Source of the DNA: a bacterium HR17
Lineage (GTDB): Bacteria; Armatimonadota; Fervidibacteria; Fervidibacterales; Fervidibacteraceae
Direction: 5' to 3'
Assembly (NCBI GenBank): GCA_002898575.1
Contig: BEHT01000010.1
Span: forward strand, 17,762-81,761
Length of the DNA: 64,000 nt
Shown here: in pieces, positions 9,018 to 17,541 of the stretch
Layout: each line of letters begins with the position of its first letter
How positions within the stretch are numbered: position 1 is the first letter of the stretch
Translations under genes and position numbers: made by a program
The notes under the pieces: generated by a model
Told to the model about the DNA's origin: nothing
Databases searched by the model: none
Seen by the model: the letters and a program-made list of their open reading frames with translations, nothing else

Positions 9018-9668
9018 ATGGCGGTAAAGTGCCCGCACTGCGGTACAGAAAACTTGGACGGCGCACTGTTTTGTGATGAATGTGGGGCGTCATTGGCGGA
9101 AGCGCCTGCGTCTCAGCAGGGCGCAGGGACCGCTGGACAAGGGACTGTTGACCAACGACCCTCAATCCCCCCGCCTTCTGCACCTGCTGGAGGGGGAACT
9201 GTTCAATGCCCCACATGCCACCATGAGAACCCCGCGGACGCCCGATTCTGTGAAAACTGTGGGGGAACCCTCACTGCTGCCAGTGTGCCGCCCCCCGAGG
9301 CTGTTGGCGCTGCGCCTGGGGCGCCCGCACCGGCTGTGCCGGTGGCAACGCTTGTTATCGCTGATTCAAACGCCGAGTTACCGTTGGATTTGAGCAAGGG
9401 GGAAGCGTTGATCGGGCGCGCCGATCCAGTGAGTCGCGTTTACCCTGATGTGGATTTGACCCCGCATGGAGGCTACGAGGCGGGTGTGTCGCGCCGCCAC
9501 TGTCGCATCTTTCGTCAAGGTGACCAATTTTTTGTGGAAGATTTAGGGAGCACCAACGGAACGAAAGTCAACGGGCAACCGCTGCCGCCCAATCAGCCCC
9601 GGGCGTTGTCTGACGGCGATGTTTTGGAACTCGGTTTGCTGCGGTTGACTTTCAGGGTGAACGCTTAG
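9018..9668 (+). CDS. Double zinc-ribbon protein with FHA domain
   Basis: 216 aa, cytoplasmic. Two zinc ribbons stand at residues ~4-22 (CPHC...CDEC) and ~58-78 (CPTC...CENC), separated by a Pro/Gly/Ala/Gln linker. After a second Ala/Pro linker comes an FHA domain (about 110-216) with ALIGRADP, VSRRHCRIFR, FFVEDLGSTNGTKVNG and LSDGDVLELG, so it keeps the phosphothreonine-binding R, S and N residues. It starts at ATG 9018, seven bases after AAGGAGGG, rather than further up the open frame. It is first in a run of three FHA genes. No Ser/Thr kinase is in the window; its partner is unknown. Confidence 0.88.
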   Translation: MAVKCPHCGTENLDGALFCDECGASLAEAPASQQGAGTAGQGTVDQRPSIPPPSAPAGGGTVQCPTCHHENPADARFCENCGGTLTAASVPPPEAVGAAPGAPAPAVPVATLVIADSNAELPLDLSKGEALIGRADPVSRVYPDVDLTPHGGYEAGVSRRHCRIFRQGDQFFVEDLGSTNGTKVNGQPLPPNQPRALSDGDVLELGLLRLTFRVNA

Positions 9669-9692
9669 GGAGGTTGACAGGGGAGTATGAGC

Positions 9693-10115
9693 ATGTTGAA
9701 CTGGCTCCGTCGGCGCAAGGAGGCGGGAGAACCTAATCCTGAGGCAGTGCCGTCGCTGACAGGTCCGATAGCTTTGCTACCTGAGCCCCCTCAAACGGGT
9801 GACTACCTGATGTTCACGGATACAGATGGGCGGGCTTTATATGCCCCGCTGGACCGACCGACGCTGGTGTTGGGCAGTGACCCGCAATGCGACATCGTGC
9901 TGGACGCGCGGCTGCCGGGAGCGGGGCGAACGGCGCCCCACCACGCGCGGATAGAACGCTGGCATAACCGCTGGGTGCTGGTGCCGTTAAGCTTAGACGC
10001 ACCCGTCTTCGTCAACGGTAAACGGGCAGGGGAAACCGTGTTAAAGGATGGGATGACAATCCAGTTGGGGCACGACGGGGTGTGTTGCACTGTCCACATT
10101 CGCCCGTCGGAGTGA
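9693..10115 (+). CDS. Small FHA-domain protein
   Basis: 140 aa. Residues ~45-138 are a divergent FHA fold (TLVLGSDPQCDIVLD, APHHARIERWHNRWVLVPL, VFVNGKRAGETVLKDGMTIQLG in shorter pieces). The usual SxxH is APHHARI, so phosphothreonine recognition may be altered. The N-terminus is basic (LNWLRRRKE). ATG 9693 has AGGGGAG at 9679-9685 with normal spacing, while the ATG at 9687 would sit only one base away. It lies 24 bp after the zinc-ribbon FHA gene. Confidence 0.78.
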   Translation: MLNWLRRRKEAGEPNPEAVPSLTGPIALLPEPPQTGDYLMFTDTDGRALYAPLDRPTLVLGSDPQCDIVLDARLPGAGRTAPHHARIERWHNRWVLVPLSLDAPVFVNGKRAGETVLKDGMTIQLGHDGVCCTVHIRPSE

Positions 10116-10122
10116 GGGAACG

Positions 10123-11169
10123 ATGCAGCGCCTATCCGGTCGCGCTTTGGCGCGCGCTGTGTTCGGTGCTATCGGTGGGTTTACGGCGTGGGTGATCGTA
10201 GAACCCTTCACTACCGATGTCACATCGGTGCAAGAGTTGTTCCATGCGTCTGAGGGTCAACCGCCTGTCCCGTTATGGGCGCTTGTGGGGGCATTGATCG
10301 GTGTCGCCATTGTCGGTCTGGACGAATGGTTCTGGGGAGGGCGCAAGAAAGCAGGGCGCGATGCCCTCCTCGCAGGGGTTCTGGGGATGTTGGGAGGTGC
10401 GTTAGCCTTCGCCGTGGGAGGGTGGGTGTTTAACGCTTTCGCCGCGTTGGTGCTGGGCGCTCCGGAAGGTAGCCTCGCTCAACGGCTTTGGCTGATTGTT
10501 GCCCGTAGCATCACATGGACCTTGGTCGGCGCTGTTATCGGTTTCGCGTTGGGTGCTGTCCGACGGTCATGGCGGGGTGCTTATCACGCCGGTTTCGGTG
10601 GTGCTCTGGGCGGATGCATCGGTGGTATTTTGTTTGATACCATTGCCCCTTTGTTGGGCGCTACTTTAACTTTGGGTTTGGCGGAGCCGGGCTGGGGAAG
10701 CCGCCTGATCGGGTTGACCACGATGGGCGCGTTAATTGGGCTGTTCGGCGCCCTCGCTGAACAGTGGTTCGCACCTGCCATTTTGAAAGTGGTGTCGTCA
10801 GGGCGCATGGAAGGGCGCGAATTTGTCGTGGACAAACCGATGATATGGATCGGGCGTGACGAACGGTGCGATGTCGCCCTCTACTATGACCGTCAGGTGC
10901 AAATGCGCCACGCTGTTTTGCGGTGGGACGGCGTCGGCTATGTGATCGCCCCTGAAAACGGCGGGCACATTGCGGTCAACGATGTCCCCGTGCAGCGCCG
11001 GCGGTTGGAAGACGGCGATGTGATCACTGTAGGGCAAACGCGTCTCTTGTTTCGCAGCCGCCTCCCGACGCCTGCCGCTACAGATCTGGCGAGAAAACTG
11101 TGTTCACACTGCGGCGCGTTGAACCGCGCGACAGCGAAATTCTGCTATCGGTGTGGAACCGGTCTGTAG
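10123..11169 (+). CDS. Multi-pass membrane protein with FHA domain and C-terminal zinc ribbon
   Basis: 348 aa. The first ~225 residues hold about six Gly/Ala-rich transmembrane helices with glycine-zipper-like patches (GAIGGFTAW, GMLGGALAFAVGG, GGALGGCIGG). Residues ~230-315 are an FHA domain (WIGRDERCDVALYYD, QMRHAVLRW, HIAVNDVPV, LEDGDVITVG). The last ~25 residues are a zinc ribbon (CSHCGALNRATAKFCYRCG). It follows the small FHA gene by 7 bp. Together the three genes suggest a membrane-linked phospho-signalling assembly. The function is inferred, and no closer family is recognised. Confidence 0.8.
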   Translation: MQRLSGRALARAVFGAIGGFTAWVIVEPFTTDVTSVQELFHASEGQPPVPLWALVGALIGVAIVGLDEWFWGGRKKAGRDALLAGVLGMLGGALAFAVGGWVFNAFAALVLGAPEGSLAQRLWLIVARSITWTLVGAVIGFALGAVRRSWRGAYHAGFGGALGGCIGGILFDTIAPLLGATLTLGLAEPGWGSRLIGLTTMGALIGLFGALAEQWFAPAILKVVSSGRMEGREFVVDKPMIWIGRDERCDVALYYDRQVQMRHAVLRWDGVGYVIAPENGGHIAVNDVPVQRRRLEDGDVITVGQTRLLFRSRLPTPAATDLARKLCSHCGALNRATAKFCYRCGTGL

Positions 11170-11184
11170 TGGTTGTTGTGGTTG

Positions 11185-12309
11185 TTACGGTTGAGGCGTC
11201 AACAGGACGATCACGGTATCTTTGCCGTCGCTGGTCGGGGCGATCAAAGCGATGGGTTGCTTGCCGATAGGTGTTTTCCCCTCTTGTTGAACGCGTCGGT
11301 CACCTAACTTGCCATTTAGCGTAAGGACGATGCCTGCAGTATCGGAGCGTGACCGCAATGTCACTTCCACGCTGTCGGTTTTCACCGTGAGGGTGTCTTG
11401 AACGGCAGGGCGCCATTGGGTCTCTACGACCCGATGGGCGCACGGGTAGCCTAAAGTTTGTAGGAGCGTCAGTCGGTCTCTCGGCAACTGTTCCTGCGCG
11501 GCGCAAGCGGTCGCGTGGGCACGAAACACTTCAACGCGGAAAGTGATGGCGGACAGCGGAGATTGTGATTGCGACGGTGCAGCGGTTGGCTTGTCCAATG
11601 TGGCGATGAGGTCGCGCAACCGCGATTGTTGGACACCGCTGGTTGCCAAACTGGGTGCGGACGCAATGAGGATGTCACCCATCCCGACAAATTGCCCGTC
11701 AGGGAGAATACCAGAGCGGTTCAGTATTTGTGCGACCTCGTCCGCTGACCGATGTCGCAGTTGAAAAACCTGCACGCCAGGCTGTAGAAGCGGGTTCTGC
11801 CATACTTGCGGTGTTCCGAAGGTAACAACAGGGTCCACCACAATCGTCGTCCCCGCCCGGTTGAAGGCAGTTGCGCGATCGGAAAGGGGCGTCGTTTGGT
11901 CTATCGCCGTCCCCGGACCGACCAGCGTTGTGCCTGCACGCCCGAAAGCCGTCGCGCGGTCAGCGAAAGGCGCCGTGCGGTCTATGAACATGCGCGACGG
12001 AAAGCGGAACGGTTGCCCGATGATAACAACGCCCGTTTGCAGTGGTTCGCACCAAAGGAGCGACAGATTGCCCGTTGCGAATTGGACGCAGAAGAACGGT
12101 GCCGGCGTCACCAAAAGGGGTGTCGTCACGAAAGTGCCTCCGATAACGGGCGCCGTGACAGCGGGAAAACCGCCCCAAAATACCGCAGAGCCGACGAGAG
12201 GGCGAACAACAGAGGGCGTGACAATGACGACGCACCGATTGCGGTCATGGTCGGCAAGCGCCAACGAGGTCGTCAAGACAGCGGCAGCGCAAACGCTTAG
12301 CAAGCGCAT
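11185..12309 (-). CDS. Secreted protein with secretin N-like domain and internal repeat
   Basis: 374 aa with a signal peptide (~1-20). The first ~170 residues are hydrophobic/Thr-rich and contain a ~21-residue duplicated motif (DRTAPFADRATAF with AGTTLV, then DQTTPLSDRATAFNR with AGTTIV). Residues ~175-250 match the secretin N1/N2 (NolW-like) pattern: VFQLRHRSADEVAQIL, then DILIASAP, then LRDLIATLDKP. The C-terminal ~120 residues are beta-rich. There is no secretin pore domain, so this is not a complete secretin. It is downstream of the TadG-like gene on the same strand. A role in pilus or secretion assembly is plausible inference. Confidence 0.75.
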   Translation of the reverse strand: MRLLSVCAAAVLTTSLALADHDRNRCVVIVTPSVVRPLVGSAVFWGGFPAVTAPVIGGTFVTTPLLVTPAPFFCVQFATGNLSLLWCEPLQTGVVIIGQPFRFPSRMFIDRTAPFADRATAFGRAGTTLVGPGTAIDQTTPLSDRATAFNRAGTTIVVDPVVTFGTPQVWQNPLLQPGVQVFQLRHRSADEVAQILNRSGILPDGQFVGMGDILIASAPSLATSGVQQSRLRDLIATLDKPTAAPSQSQSPLSAITFRVEVFRAHATACAAQEQLPRDRLTLLQTLGYPCAHRVVETQWRPAVQDTLTVKTDSVEVTLRSRSDTAGIVLTLNGKLGDRRVQQEGKTPIGKQPIALIAPTSDGKDTVIVLLTPQP

Positions 12310-12377
12310 GACGGCGACACCCCCACAGGCGGGATTTTTGAACCACTCCCCTTGCCACCGCCACCATCATTTTGACG

Positions 12378-12394
12378 CATCAACGCGGTTGATG
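12378..12394. other. Short hairpin between the TadG-like and secretin-N-like genes
   Basis: CATCAAC (12378-12384), loop GCG, GTTGATG (12388-12394). It lies downstream of the TadG-like gene, in the 133-bp gap. There is no T-tract, so a role as terminator is uncertain. Confidence 0.35.
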
Positions 12395-12442
12395 AGTGGG
12401 AAGGACAGCGCTCACCTAAACAGGCAGTGCGGAGCACCGTCA

Positions 12443-13717
12443 TCAGTTTTCCAGCGCCAACCCTTGCGCACCGCTGTCAGCGGCGGGCGGTTCTTGGGCG
12501 GTCAGGGCGACAACAGCGTTGCCGGACAGTTCCATACGCCACGCCACGACCATACTCTGTTGAAACATCCCGCTGCCCTCTAAGTGAACGACACCTCGCG
12601 GTAAATAGACAGCGCCTTGCAGTTGAAAGCTGGCGTTACCAGACAGCCACAACGGGCTAATGTTCGTTGCCGGTTGGAAAACGGTGATGCCAGCGAAAGG
12701 TCCGTCGGTCGGCGGCGATAACTGTAACGCACCGTTACCTTGCACCTCAATCTGCCCGCTCTCGTTGAAAAGTGTCACGCCACTACCAACCAACTGAGCG
12801 TTGCCGGAAACTAACAATCCGCTGCGTAAGATGTAAACGCCAGGCTGCAATGTGACAAAGGCGTTACCTTCCAGACGAATCGGTCCAGTGTAAATGCCGG
12901 GCGAAAGGGTTGCTATGCCGTTGATGGTTCTGCCCGTGAAAACAGGTAGGCTGCTAGGGTTCGGCGGCTGCAACGACGATAACGGGTCAGGCGTTGGCGA
13001 CTGCCCGACTGCAGGCGTTGGAACCAGCATGGCATTGCCTTCACGACGGTAATTGCCGGTTACTTGAATTTGTTGAGCGGTCAAAACAGCGTTGCCTTGC
13101 GCGAAAAGTGCGTCGGGTGCGGAAGAGTTCACATGCACGCTGCCGTTGGCAACTGTAAGAGCGGCGTTACCCTGCAACTGCAAGGCGCGTCCTCCACCGT
13201 TGTCCAAAATGATGACCCCGCGCGGGAAAACTGACCCGCTTTTGCGCGCTGTTGATTCCGCGCAAACGCGGCGCGCAACGGTTCCGAGAAGCGGTGCAAA
13301 ATAGAGCCGCACTTGCCGGCAGGCACGAACATGAATGCGGTTGGGCGAGGGGGCAGCGTTGTCAGGCGCGTAAGGGGTCGTCACTTGCACTTCGTCGGCA
13401 CCGATGCGGTAGCAAAGCGTCGTCGGCGACACGGGGTCCGTGCAAACGATCGGCTGAGGCGTCGGGGGTGTGGGGAGATTGAAGTTATCGGCATAGTTAC
13501 GGGCGTAGGCTGTGAGGGCACTTTGACGGGCTTGGGCAAGGTTCGGCAAGTCTTGTGCCCCTGCCAGTGCCGCTGCGTCTACGAAGTTTTGCAGTTGATG
13601 CTTTGTGAAGGTCAAAAATCCCCAATCAATCACCCACGCCGCAACTATCAGCAGCACGAAGAGAGTAGCAGCCACGAAGATCAGCGTCATGCCACGACGA
13701 CGGGCGTTATCGCGCAT
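12443..13717 (-). CDS. TadE/TadG-like pilus-assembly protein with a GNA-repeat region
   Basis: 424 aa. The N-terminus is a type-III-prepilin/TadG-like membrane anchor (MTLIFVAATLFVLLIVAAW) followed by QNFVDAAALAGAQDLP, the signature of the Flp pilus-assembly TadG family. From residue ~175 to the end there are about nine short motifs of the form x-G/S-N-A (LQGNAAL, AQGNAVL, REGNAML, LEGNAFV, VSGNAQL, VQGNGAL, LSGNASF, LSGNAVV) spaced 15-45 residues apart in beta-rich sequence. This suggests a right-handed beta-solenoid. It probably sits on the cell surface or in the periplasm. No TadA/B/C motor genes are nearby. Confidence 0.78.
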   Translation of the reverse strand: MRDNARRRGMTLIFVAATLFVLLIVAAWVIDWGFLTFTKHQLQNFVDAAALAGAQDLPNLAQARQSALTAYARNYADNFNLPTPPTPQPIVCTDPVSPTTLCYRIGADEVQVTTPYAPDNAAPSPNRIHVRACRQVRLYFAPLLGTVARRVCAESTARKSGSVFPRGVIILDNGGGRALQLQGNAALTVANGSVHVNSSAPDALFAQGNAVLTAQQIQVTGNYRREGNAMLVPTPAVGQSPTPDPLSSLQPPNPSSLPVFTGRTINGIATLSPGIYTGPIRLEGNAFVTLQPGVYILRSGLLVSGNAQLVGSGVTLFNESGQIEVQGNGALQLSPPTDGPFAGITVFQPATNISPLWLSGNASFQLQGAVYLPRGVVHLEGSGMFQQSMVVAWRMELSGNAVVALTAQEPPAADSGAQGLALEN

Positions 13718-13804
13718 GGCAGCGAACCCCCTACAGAGCCGTCACAGGGAATATCGGCAGCCCGTCGCCGTGCGTAAAGAGGGCGTCGCCAACGATCTGG
13801 GGCT

Positions 13805-16800
13805 TTACCAGCGTTGGCTTAGGCTGAGGCTGGCTAACCAGCGATCGTTGACGAAATGGGGGCGCACAAGGGTTGGGTTGTCCAACCAACGGAGGCTAAA
13901 AGTGATGAACTGAGCATCGCTAATGCGGTGGGAGTAACTCAAGCCCAGCAGCGTCGTTGACGCCGTGCGCGTCGCCGTTTCGTCGCGCAAACGCGCCCAC
14001 TCTAACCGCCATTGAGATGTTTTTGCCGGCGTGATTTCCAAGGCGAACCGCCAATCATGCGTAATGGGGAGATTGGGCACGCCGATTTGCTCTTGCCAAT
14101 CACCGACCAAACGCAACTGCGGCGACAGCCGCAAGGTCAGAGTGGCGCGGTGGGTCTTGTAAGGCGCTAACTGTTGGCGCACTAAAGTGATTTGGGGCGC
14201 TAACGCCAAGCCTCCTGGTGCCCGCATCCAGTCAGACTGGTAAGCCTGTTGGCTCGCCCAATCAGGCGGCATGTTGGTTTGATTGGCAACGACCAATTGG
14301 GAGCCATGGCGGTCCAACGGCAAGGTCAATGCAAATTCGCGCATGGGCAATTCGCCGGCTTGGTCGCGGAAGGTTGCGCCCCCCCACACCAATTTGCCTT
14401 TGCCCAACGGCACGACGGCACGCCAGACAGGCACCGCCTCATCGCTGCCGTCCCACCGTTCCAACTTCCAATAGCCCAGTCGCAGCGCCAACGGGCGGGT
14501 CTTGGTCGCTGGCAGTTCAAAATAGAAGCGGTGGTCGCTGGCTCCTTTTTCACCGCCGACCGCTTGACCGACCTGTGCGCCCAAATGCCATTCGCTCCCT
14601 TTCGCCACAACGACCCAGACGGTGCGGTAAAGGTCAGCTTGAGGCGTGATGATGGAGGCAGGAGGGGTGCCGGCTTGAACGACGGGTTGAGAGGTCGCTT
14701 GCGCTGCTTGGGCTAACTGTTGTGCCGTTTGCTGTCGCTGCGTGGGGTCTAACAGGCTGAGACGCCAATAGCCGATGCGCCAGTTCAGCCCGTTTTGATC
14801 GTTACTGGGCAGTTCCAACACGACCTTCTCTTCGCCACCGTCGCGGTCGTCGCTGCGTTGGAGGCGCGCCCACTGCGCGGTCAAGCACAAACGGTTGGGC
14901 ACTTGCCATTGCCACACTAACCGCCACCCTTGCACATCAGGTGCCGTCGGTTGATTGATGGTGAAGCGGGATAACTGCCACAAATGCGCGGGACGCTTAG
15001 CGCCACCTGTTTTTACCGTCACTTCGGTTTGGGTGTGTTCGGACAAGGGTTGTTCGGTCGTGGTCAACTGCGCTGTGATAGAGAAATCAGAGCGGGGTTG
15101 GTAGACGAGAGCGTGTTGGCGGGTCTCTACACTGCCGTTACCCTGCGGCACTTTGGTCAGTTGCGAGGTCAAGCGCCACGCATCAGAAAAGCGCCAGCCA
15201 AGCCGCGCGTTGAGGGTCTCTTTACGGGGTTGGTTTGTTTCTTCCTTCGTGACCCGTTCTACAAAAAGGTGCAAGGGGGCTTTTTCCGGTGTCTGGATGA
15301 CAGTGCGAGCATAGCGGTAATCGCGTTCCACACCGCCCTGCTGGGTCTCACTGAAGTGCCGTTGCAACACGAAGTTTAACCCGCCCAGCAACGGCAAAGT
15401 CTGGGCAGTATCCCAGCGCAGATGGCGCTCCGTCACCGGTTGTGCACCCTGCCCTTTGGGCAACAAGGTCCATCCGCCAAAGGCGAGGGTCGTAGGAGGT
15501 AGATTGCTTTTGCCGGCTGGTTTGAAGGTCAGCACGGTTTCATGCGCGGTGCGCTGTTGGTAGGGTTGAGGGGCGTCAGGTAAGGCGTCAGCGTCGCTGC
15601 GGGTGTGGGTCAGCGTTAAAGTCGGTGACAGATGAAAGGCGAACCGATCGCGCGTTTCACGCCAACCGATGCGGTTTGCTATATCGGTCAACCCCAGCGC
15701 TTTAAGTTGCTCGGTGCTTAGCGAGGGCGTGGCTTCATCCTGCGTGCGTTCCCATGCGACTTTACCGTCGGCGAGATGAAGGGCGTATGTCGTTCGTTCC
15801 AACGCTGTGCCGGCGCGCTCATGGCGCGTGCGGTTGAACAACAAACGGTCTTTGGGCGTGATTTGCCAAGTGAGTTGCTGCCACATGGATGTCCAACCCA
15901 ACCGCGTTTTCACCTGTTCCCAGCCGATGGCTTTGAGGAATTGCTCATTGACGCCCTCGGATAACCGCTCGCGGCGCTCTTCCCACTGCAAACGCCCTCC
16001 AAGGACGCTCAATTGTGTGCCTTCCCGCTCCAACACCGTTTGGTTGTTCTGGTATCGGTAACGGGTTAAGGCTAACTGGTCTTTGGGGCTGAGTTGCCAC
16101 CGTAACTCGCGGTCGCGATATGACCAACCGATTTTGGGCAAATCTTTCTCCAAACCGACGGCTTTCAGGAAATTGGGGTCCACCTGGGCGGTGTTCTCTG
16201 TGCGCTCGCGGAAGGTCAGCCGTCCACTTAACAGGCTCAAGGCTGTTGTGTTGCGGACGATGTCTGTCGTTCCGTTGCTCAGTCGGAACTCTTCCCTGCG
16301 GAACGCATCTTTGGGCGAAAACTGCAGCGCCAATAACTCACGGCTGGATTGCCAACCGATGCGTGGGATGAACGCAGCCAGCCCTAACGCCTTCAACGCT
16401 TCGGGGTTGGTGCCGCGAGCGATAGCGTCGTTTTGCCGCTGCCAGATGAGCCGTCCACCGCCGAGATCAACCCCGAAACTGCGCTGTCGGATATTGCCGC
16501 CGGTGCCTTGGATGTCCAACCGCTCCATCTGGGCGGTGACACCCTTGTTGGTGTAACTGGCTTGGAAGCGCTGGCGGTCTAAAACCCGCCACAGTTGCCA
16601 ATTGCCCAGTTGCACGGGTGTTGCGTTGTTGTTTTCGGTGAGGGCGCGGCTAACGATTTGTTGCTGGGCTGCTCCGGCTGGTGCCGGCAATTTTTCCGCG
16701 TTATCGGCGCGCACGCGGTCCCAACGCAGCGTCCAACGAGCGTTCCCCAGACTCACAGCGCGGGTCTCCACGACGCCGCCGCGCTGTCCCGTCGTCGTGT

Positions 16801-17491
16801 TCGCAAAGGCGCGGACATTGGTTTCTTTGTTCGGTTTCCATTCCACTTCAGCTTGACGCGCCGTCACCCCTGCGACAGCGTTCAACGGCATTTGCAACCC
16901 AGTTTCGGCGGCAAGTTTCTGAGCAAAATCGGGCGACGCAGGGCGAAAGTTAGGGTCAGCCTCGGCGTAGTGTAAGGTCGCCCGAAAGCGCCCGTCGTGG
17001 CTTTGGTAGCCCACACTCTGGTGGCGAAACGCCCCTTGCCAGAGGACCAGCGACGCGACGCTATCGGTCTGGAACGCTGACGGCGACCGTAACCGATTGG
17101 CGGGCGCGGAGCGCAGCAGTGGTGTCAGCGCATCTTGGGGCGTGCCAGCAGAGGGAAATGTAGTGGGTATCACAGCACCGCTCTGCAGCACGGTGGACTG
17201 TATGTGAAATTCGCCGAGGGACAATCGGGCGCCCCCACCCACCAACATCCAACCCACCTGCGACTTGGGCTGTTGTAACGATTGACGCGGCGGCGGCGCG
17301 TAGTCACGAAACAGGCTTAAAGACAGCGACCGGGCAAAAGGTAACGATACAGAAACGCTTTGAGCACTTAAATCGGCTGTCGGTCGTGCCGTCAAGTCGT
17401 GGGGTGTTTTTTCTTGGTCAGTGCACCAGGAAGGGACGGCTGCCATTGTCGCGGCGACGATGGCGATGACAAGTAGCCTTGTCATAGGCAT
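13805..17491 (-). CDS. Very large secreted protein, probable outer-membrane beta-barrel
   Basis: 1228 aa, no family recognised. It has a signal peptide at residues 1-23. The rest is rich in alternating polar/aromatic strands (GRLIWQRQ, LRWQLSPKD, KVAWERTQ) and ends in SLSLSQRW; a terminal aromatic residue is the outer-membrane barrel (BAM) signal. Residues ~360-630 contain tandem ~77-residue units with LKA(L/V/I)G, (I/L)GW and (S/T)PKD landmarks. Length and strand pattern suggest a barrel of many strands with long soluble stretches, or a surface polymer. The start has GGAGGAGGTG about 10 nt upstream. It may be an adhesin, porin-like or S-layer/cell-envelope protein. Confidence 0.78.
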   Translation of the reverse strand: MPMTRLLVIAIVAATMAAVPSWCTDQEKTPHDLTARPTADLSAQSVSVSLPFARSLSLSLFRDYAPPPRQSLQQPKSQVGWMLVGGGARLSLGEFHIQSTVLQSGAVIPTTFPSAGTPQDALTPLLRSAPANRLRSPSAFQTDSVASLVLWQGAFRHQSVGYQSHDGRFRATLHYAEADPNFRPASPDFAQKLAAETGLQMPLNAVAGVTARQAEVEWKPNKETNVRAFANTTTGQRGGVVETRAVSLGNARWTLRWDRVRADNAEKLPAPAGAAQQQIVSRALTENNNATPVQLGNWQLWRVLDRQRFQASYTNKGVTAQMERLDIQGTGGNIRQRSFGVDLGGGRLIWQRQNDAIARGTNPEALKALGLAAFIPRIGWQSSRELLALQFSPKDAFRREEFRLSNGTTDIVRNTTALSLLSGRLTFRERTENTAQVDPNFLKAVGLEKDLPKIGWSYRDRELRWQLSPKDQLALTRYRYQNNQTVLEREGTQLSVLGGRLQWEERRERLSEGVNEQFLKAIGWEQVKTRLGWTSMWQQLTWQITPKDRLLFNRTRHERAGTALERTTYALHLADGKVAWERTQDEATPSLSTEQLKALGLTDIANRIGWRETRDRFAFHLSPTLTLTHTRSDADALPDAPQPYQQRTAHETVLTFKPAGKSNLPPTTLAFGGWTLLPKGQGAQPVTERHLRWDTAQTLPLLGGLNFVLQRHFSETQQGGVERDYRYARTVIQTPEKAPLHLFVERVTKEETNQPRKETLNARLGWRFSDAWRLTSQLTKVPQGNGSVETRQHALVYQPRSDFSITAQLTTTEQPLSEHTQTEVTVKTGGAKRPAHLWQLSRFTINQPTAPDVQGWRLVWQWQVPNRLCLTAQWARLQRSDDRDGGEEKVVLELPSNDQNGLNWRIGYWRLSLLDPTQRQQTAQQLAQAAQATSQPVVQAGTPPASIITPQADLYRTVWVVVAKGSEWHLGAQVGQAVGGEKGASDHRFYFELPATKTRPLALRLGYWKLERWDGSDEAVPVWRAVVPLGKGKLVWGGATFRDQAGELPMREFALTLPLDRHGSQLVVANQTNMPPDWASQQAYQSDWMRAPGGLALAPQITLVRQQLAPYKTHRATLTLRLSPQLRLVGDWQEQIGVPNLPITHDWRFALEITPAKTSQWRLEWARLRDETATRTASTTLLGLSYSHRISDAQFITFSLRWLDNPTLVRPHFVNDRWLASLSLSQRW
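15604..16414 (-). repeat. Coding tandem repeats, ~77-residue period
   Basis: Within the 1228-aa protein, LKALG/LKAVG/LKAIG/LKALG start at residues 366, 442, 519 and 596 (spacing 76, 77, 77). IGW or LGW follows at 378, 454, 531 and 608, and SPKD/TPKD at 392, 468 and 545. This gives three full units and part of a fourth. DNA identity between units is visibly low, so the duplication is old. Confidence 0.85.
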
Positions 17492-17528
17492 GGCAGTCCG
17501 TCACCTCCTCCATTCAGTCCTGCCCACT

Positions 17529-17537
17529 ATTGTATCA
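17529..17537 (-). promoter_or_regulatory. Extended -10 promoter for the 1228-aa protein
   Basis: The minus strand reads TGATACAAT (TGn plus TACAAT), ending about 37 bases before the start codon at 17491. No good -35 hexamer is seen, which is usual for extended -10 promoters. Confidence 0.45.
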
Positions 17538-17541
17538 CGCA

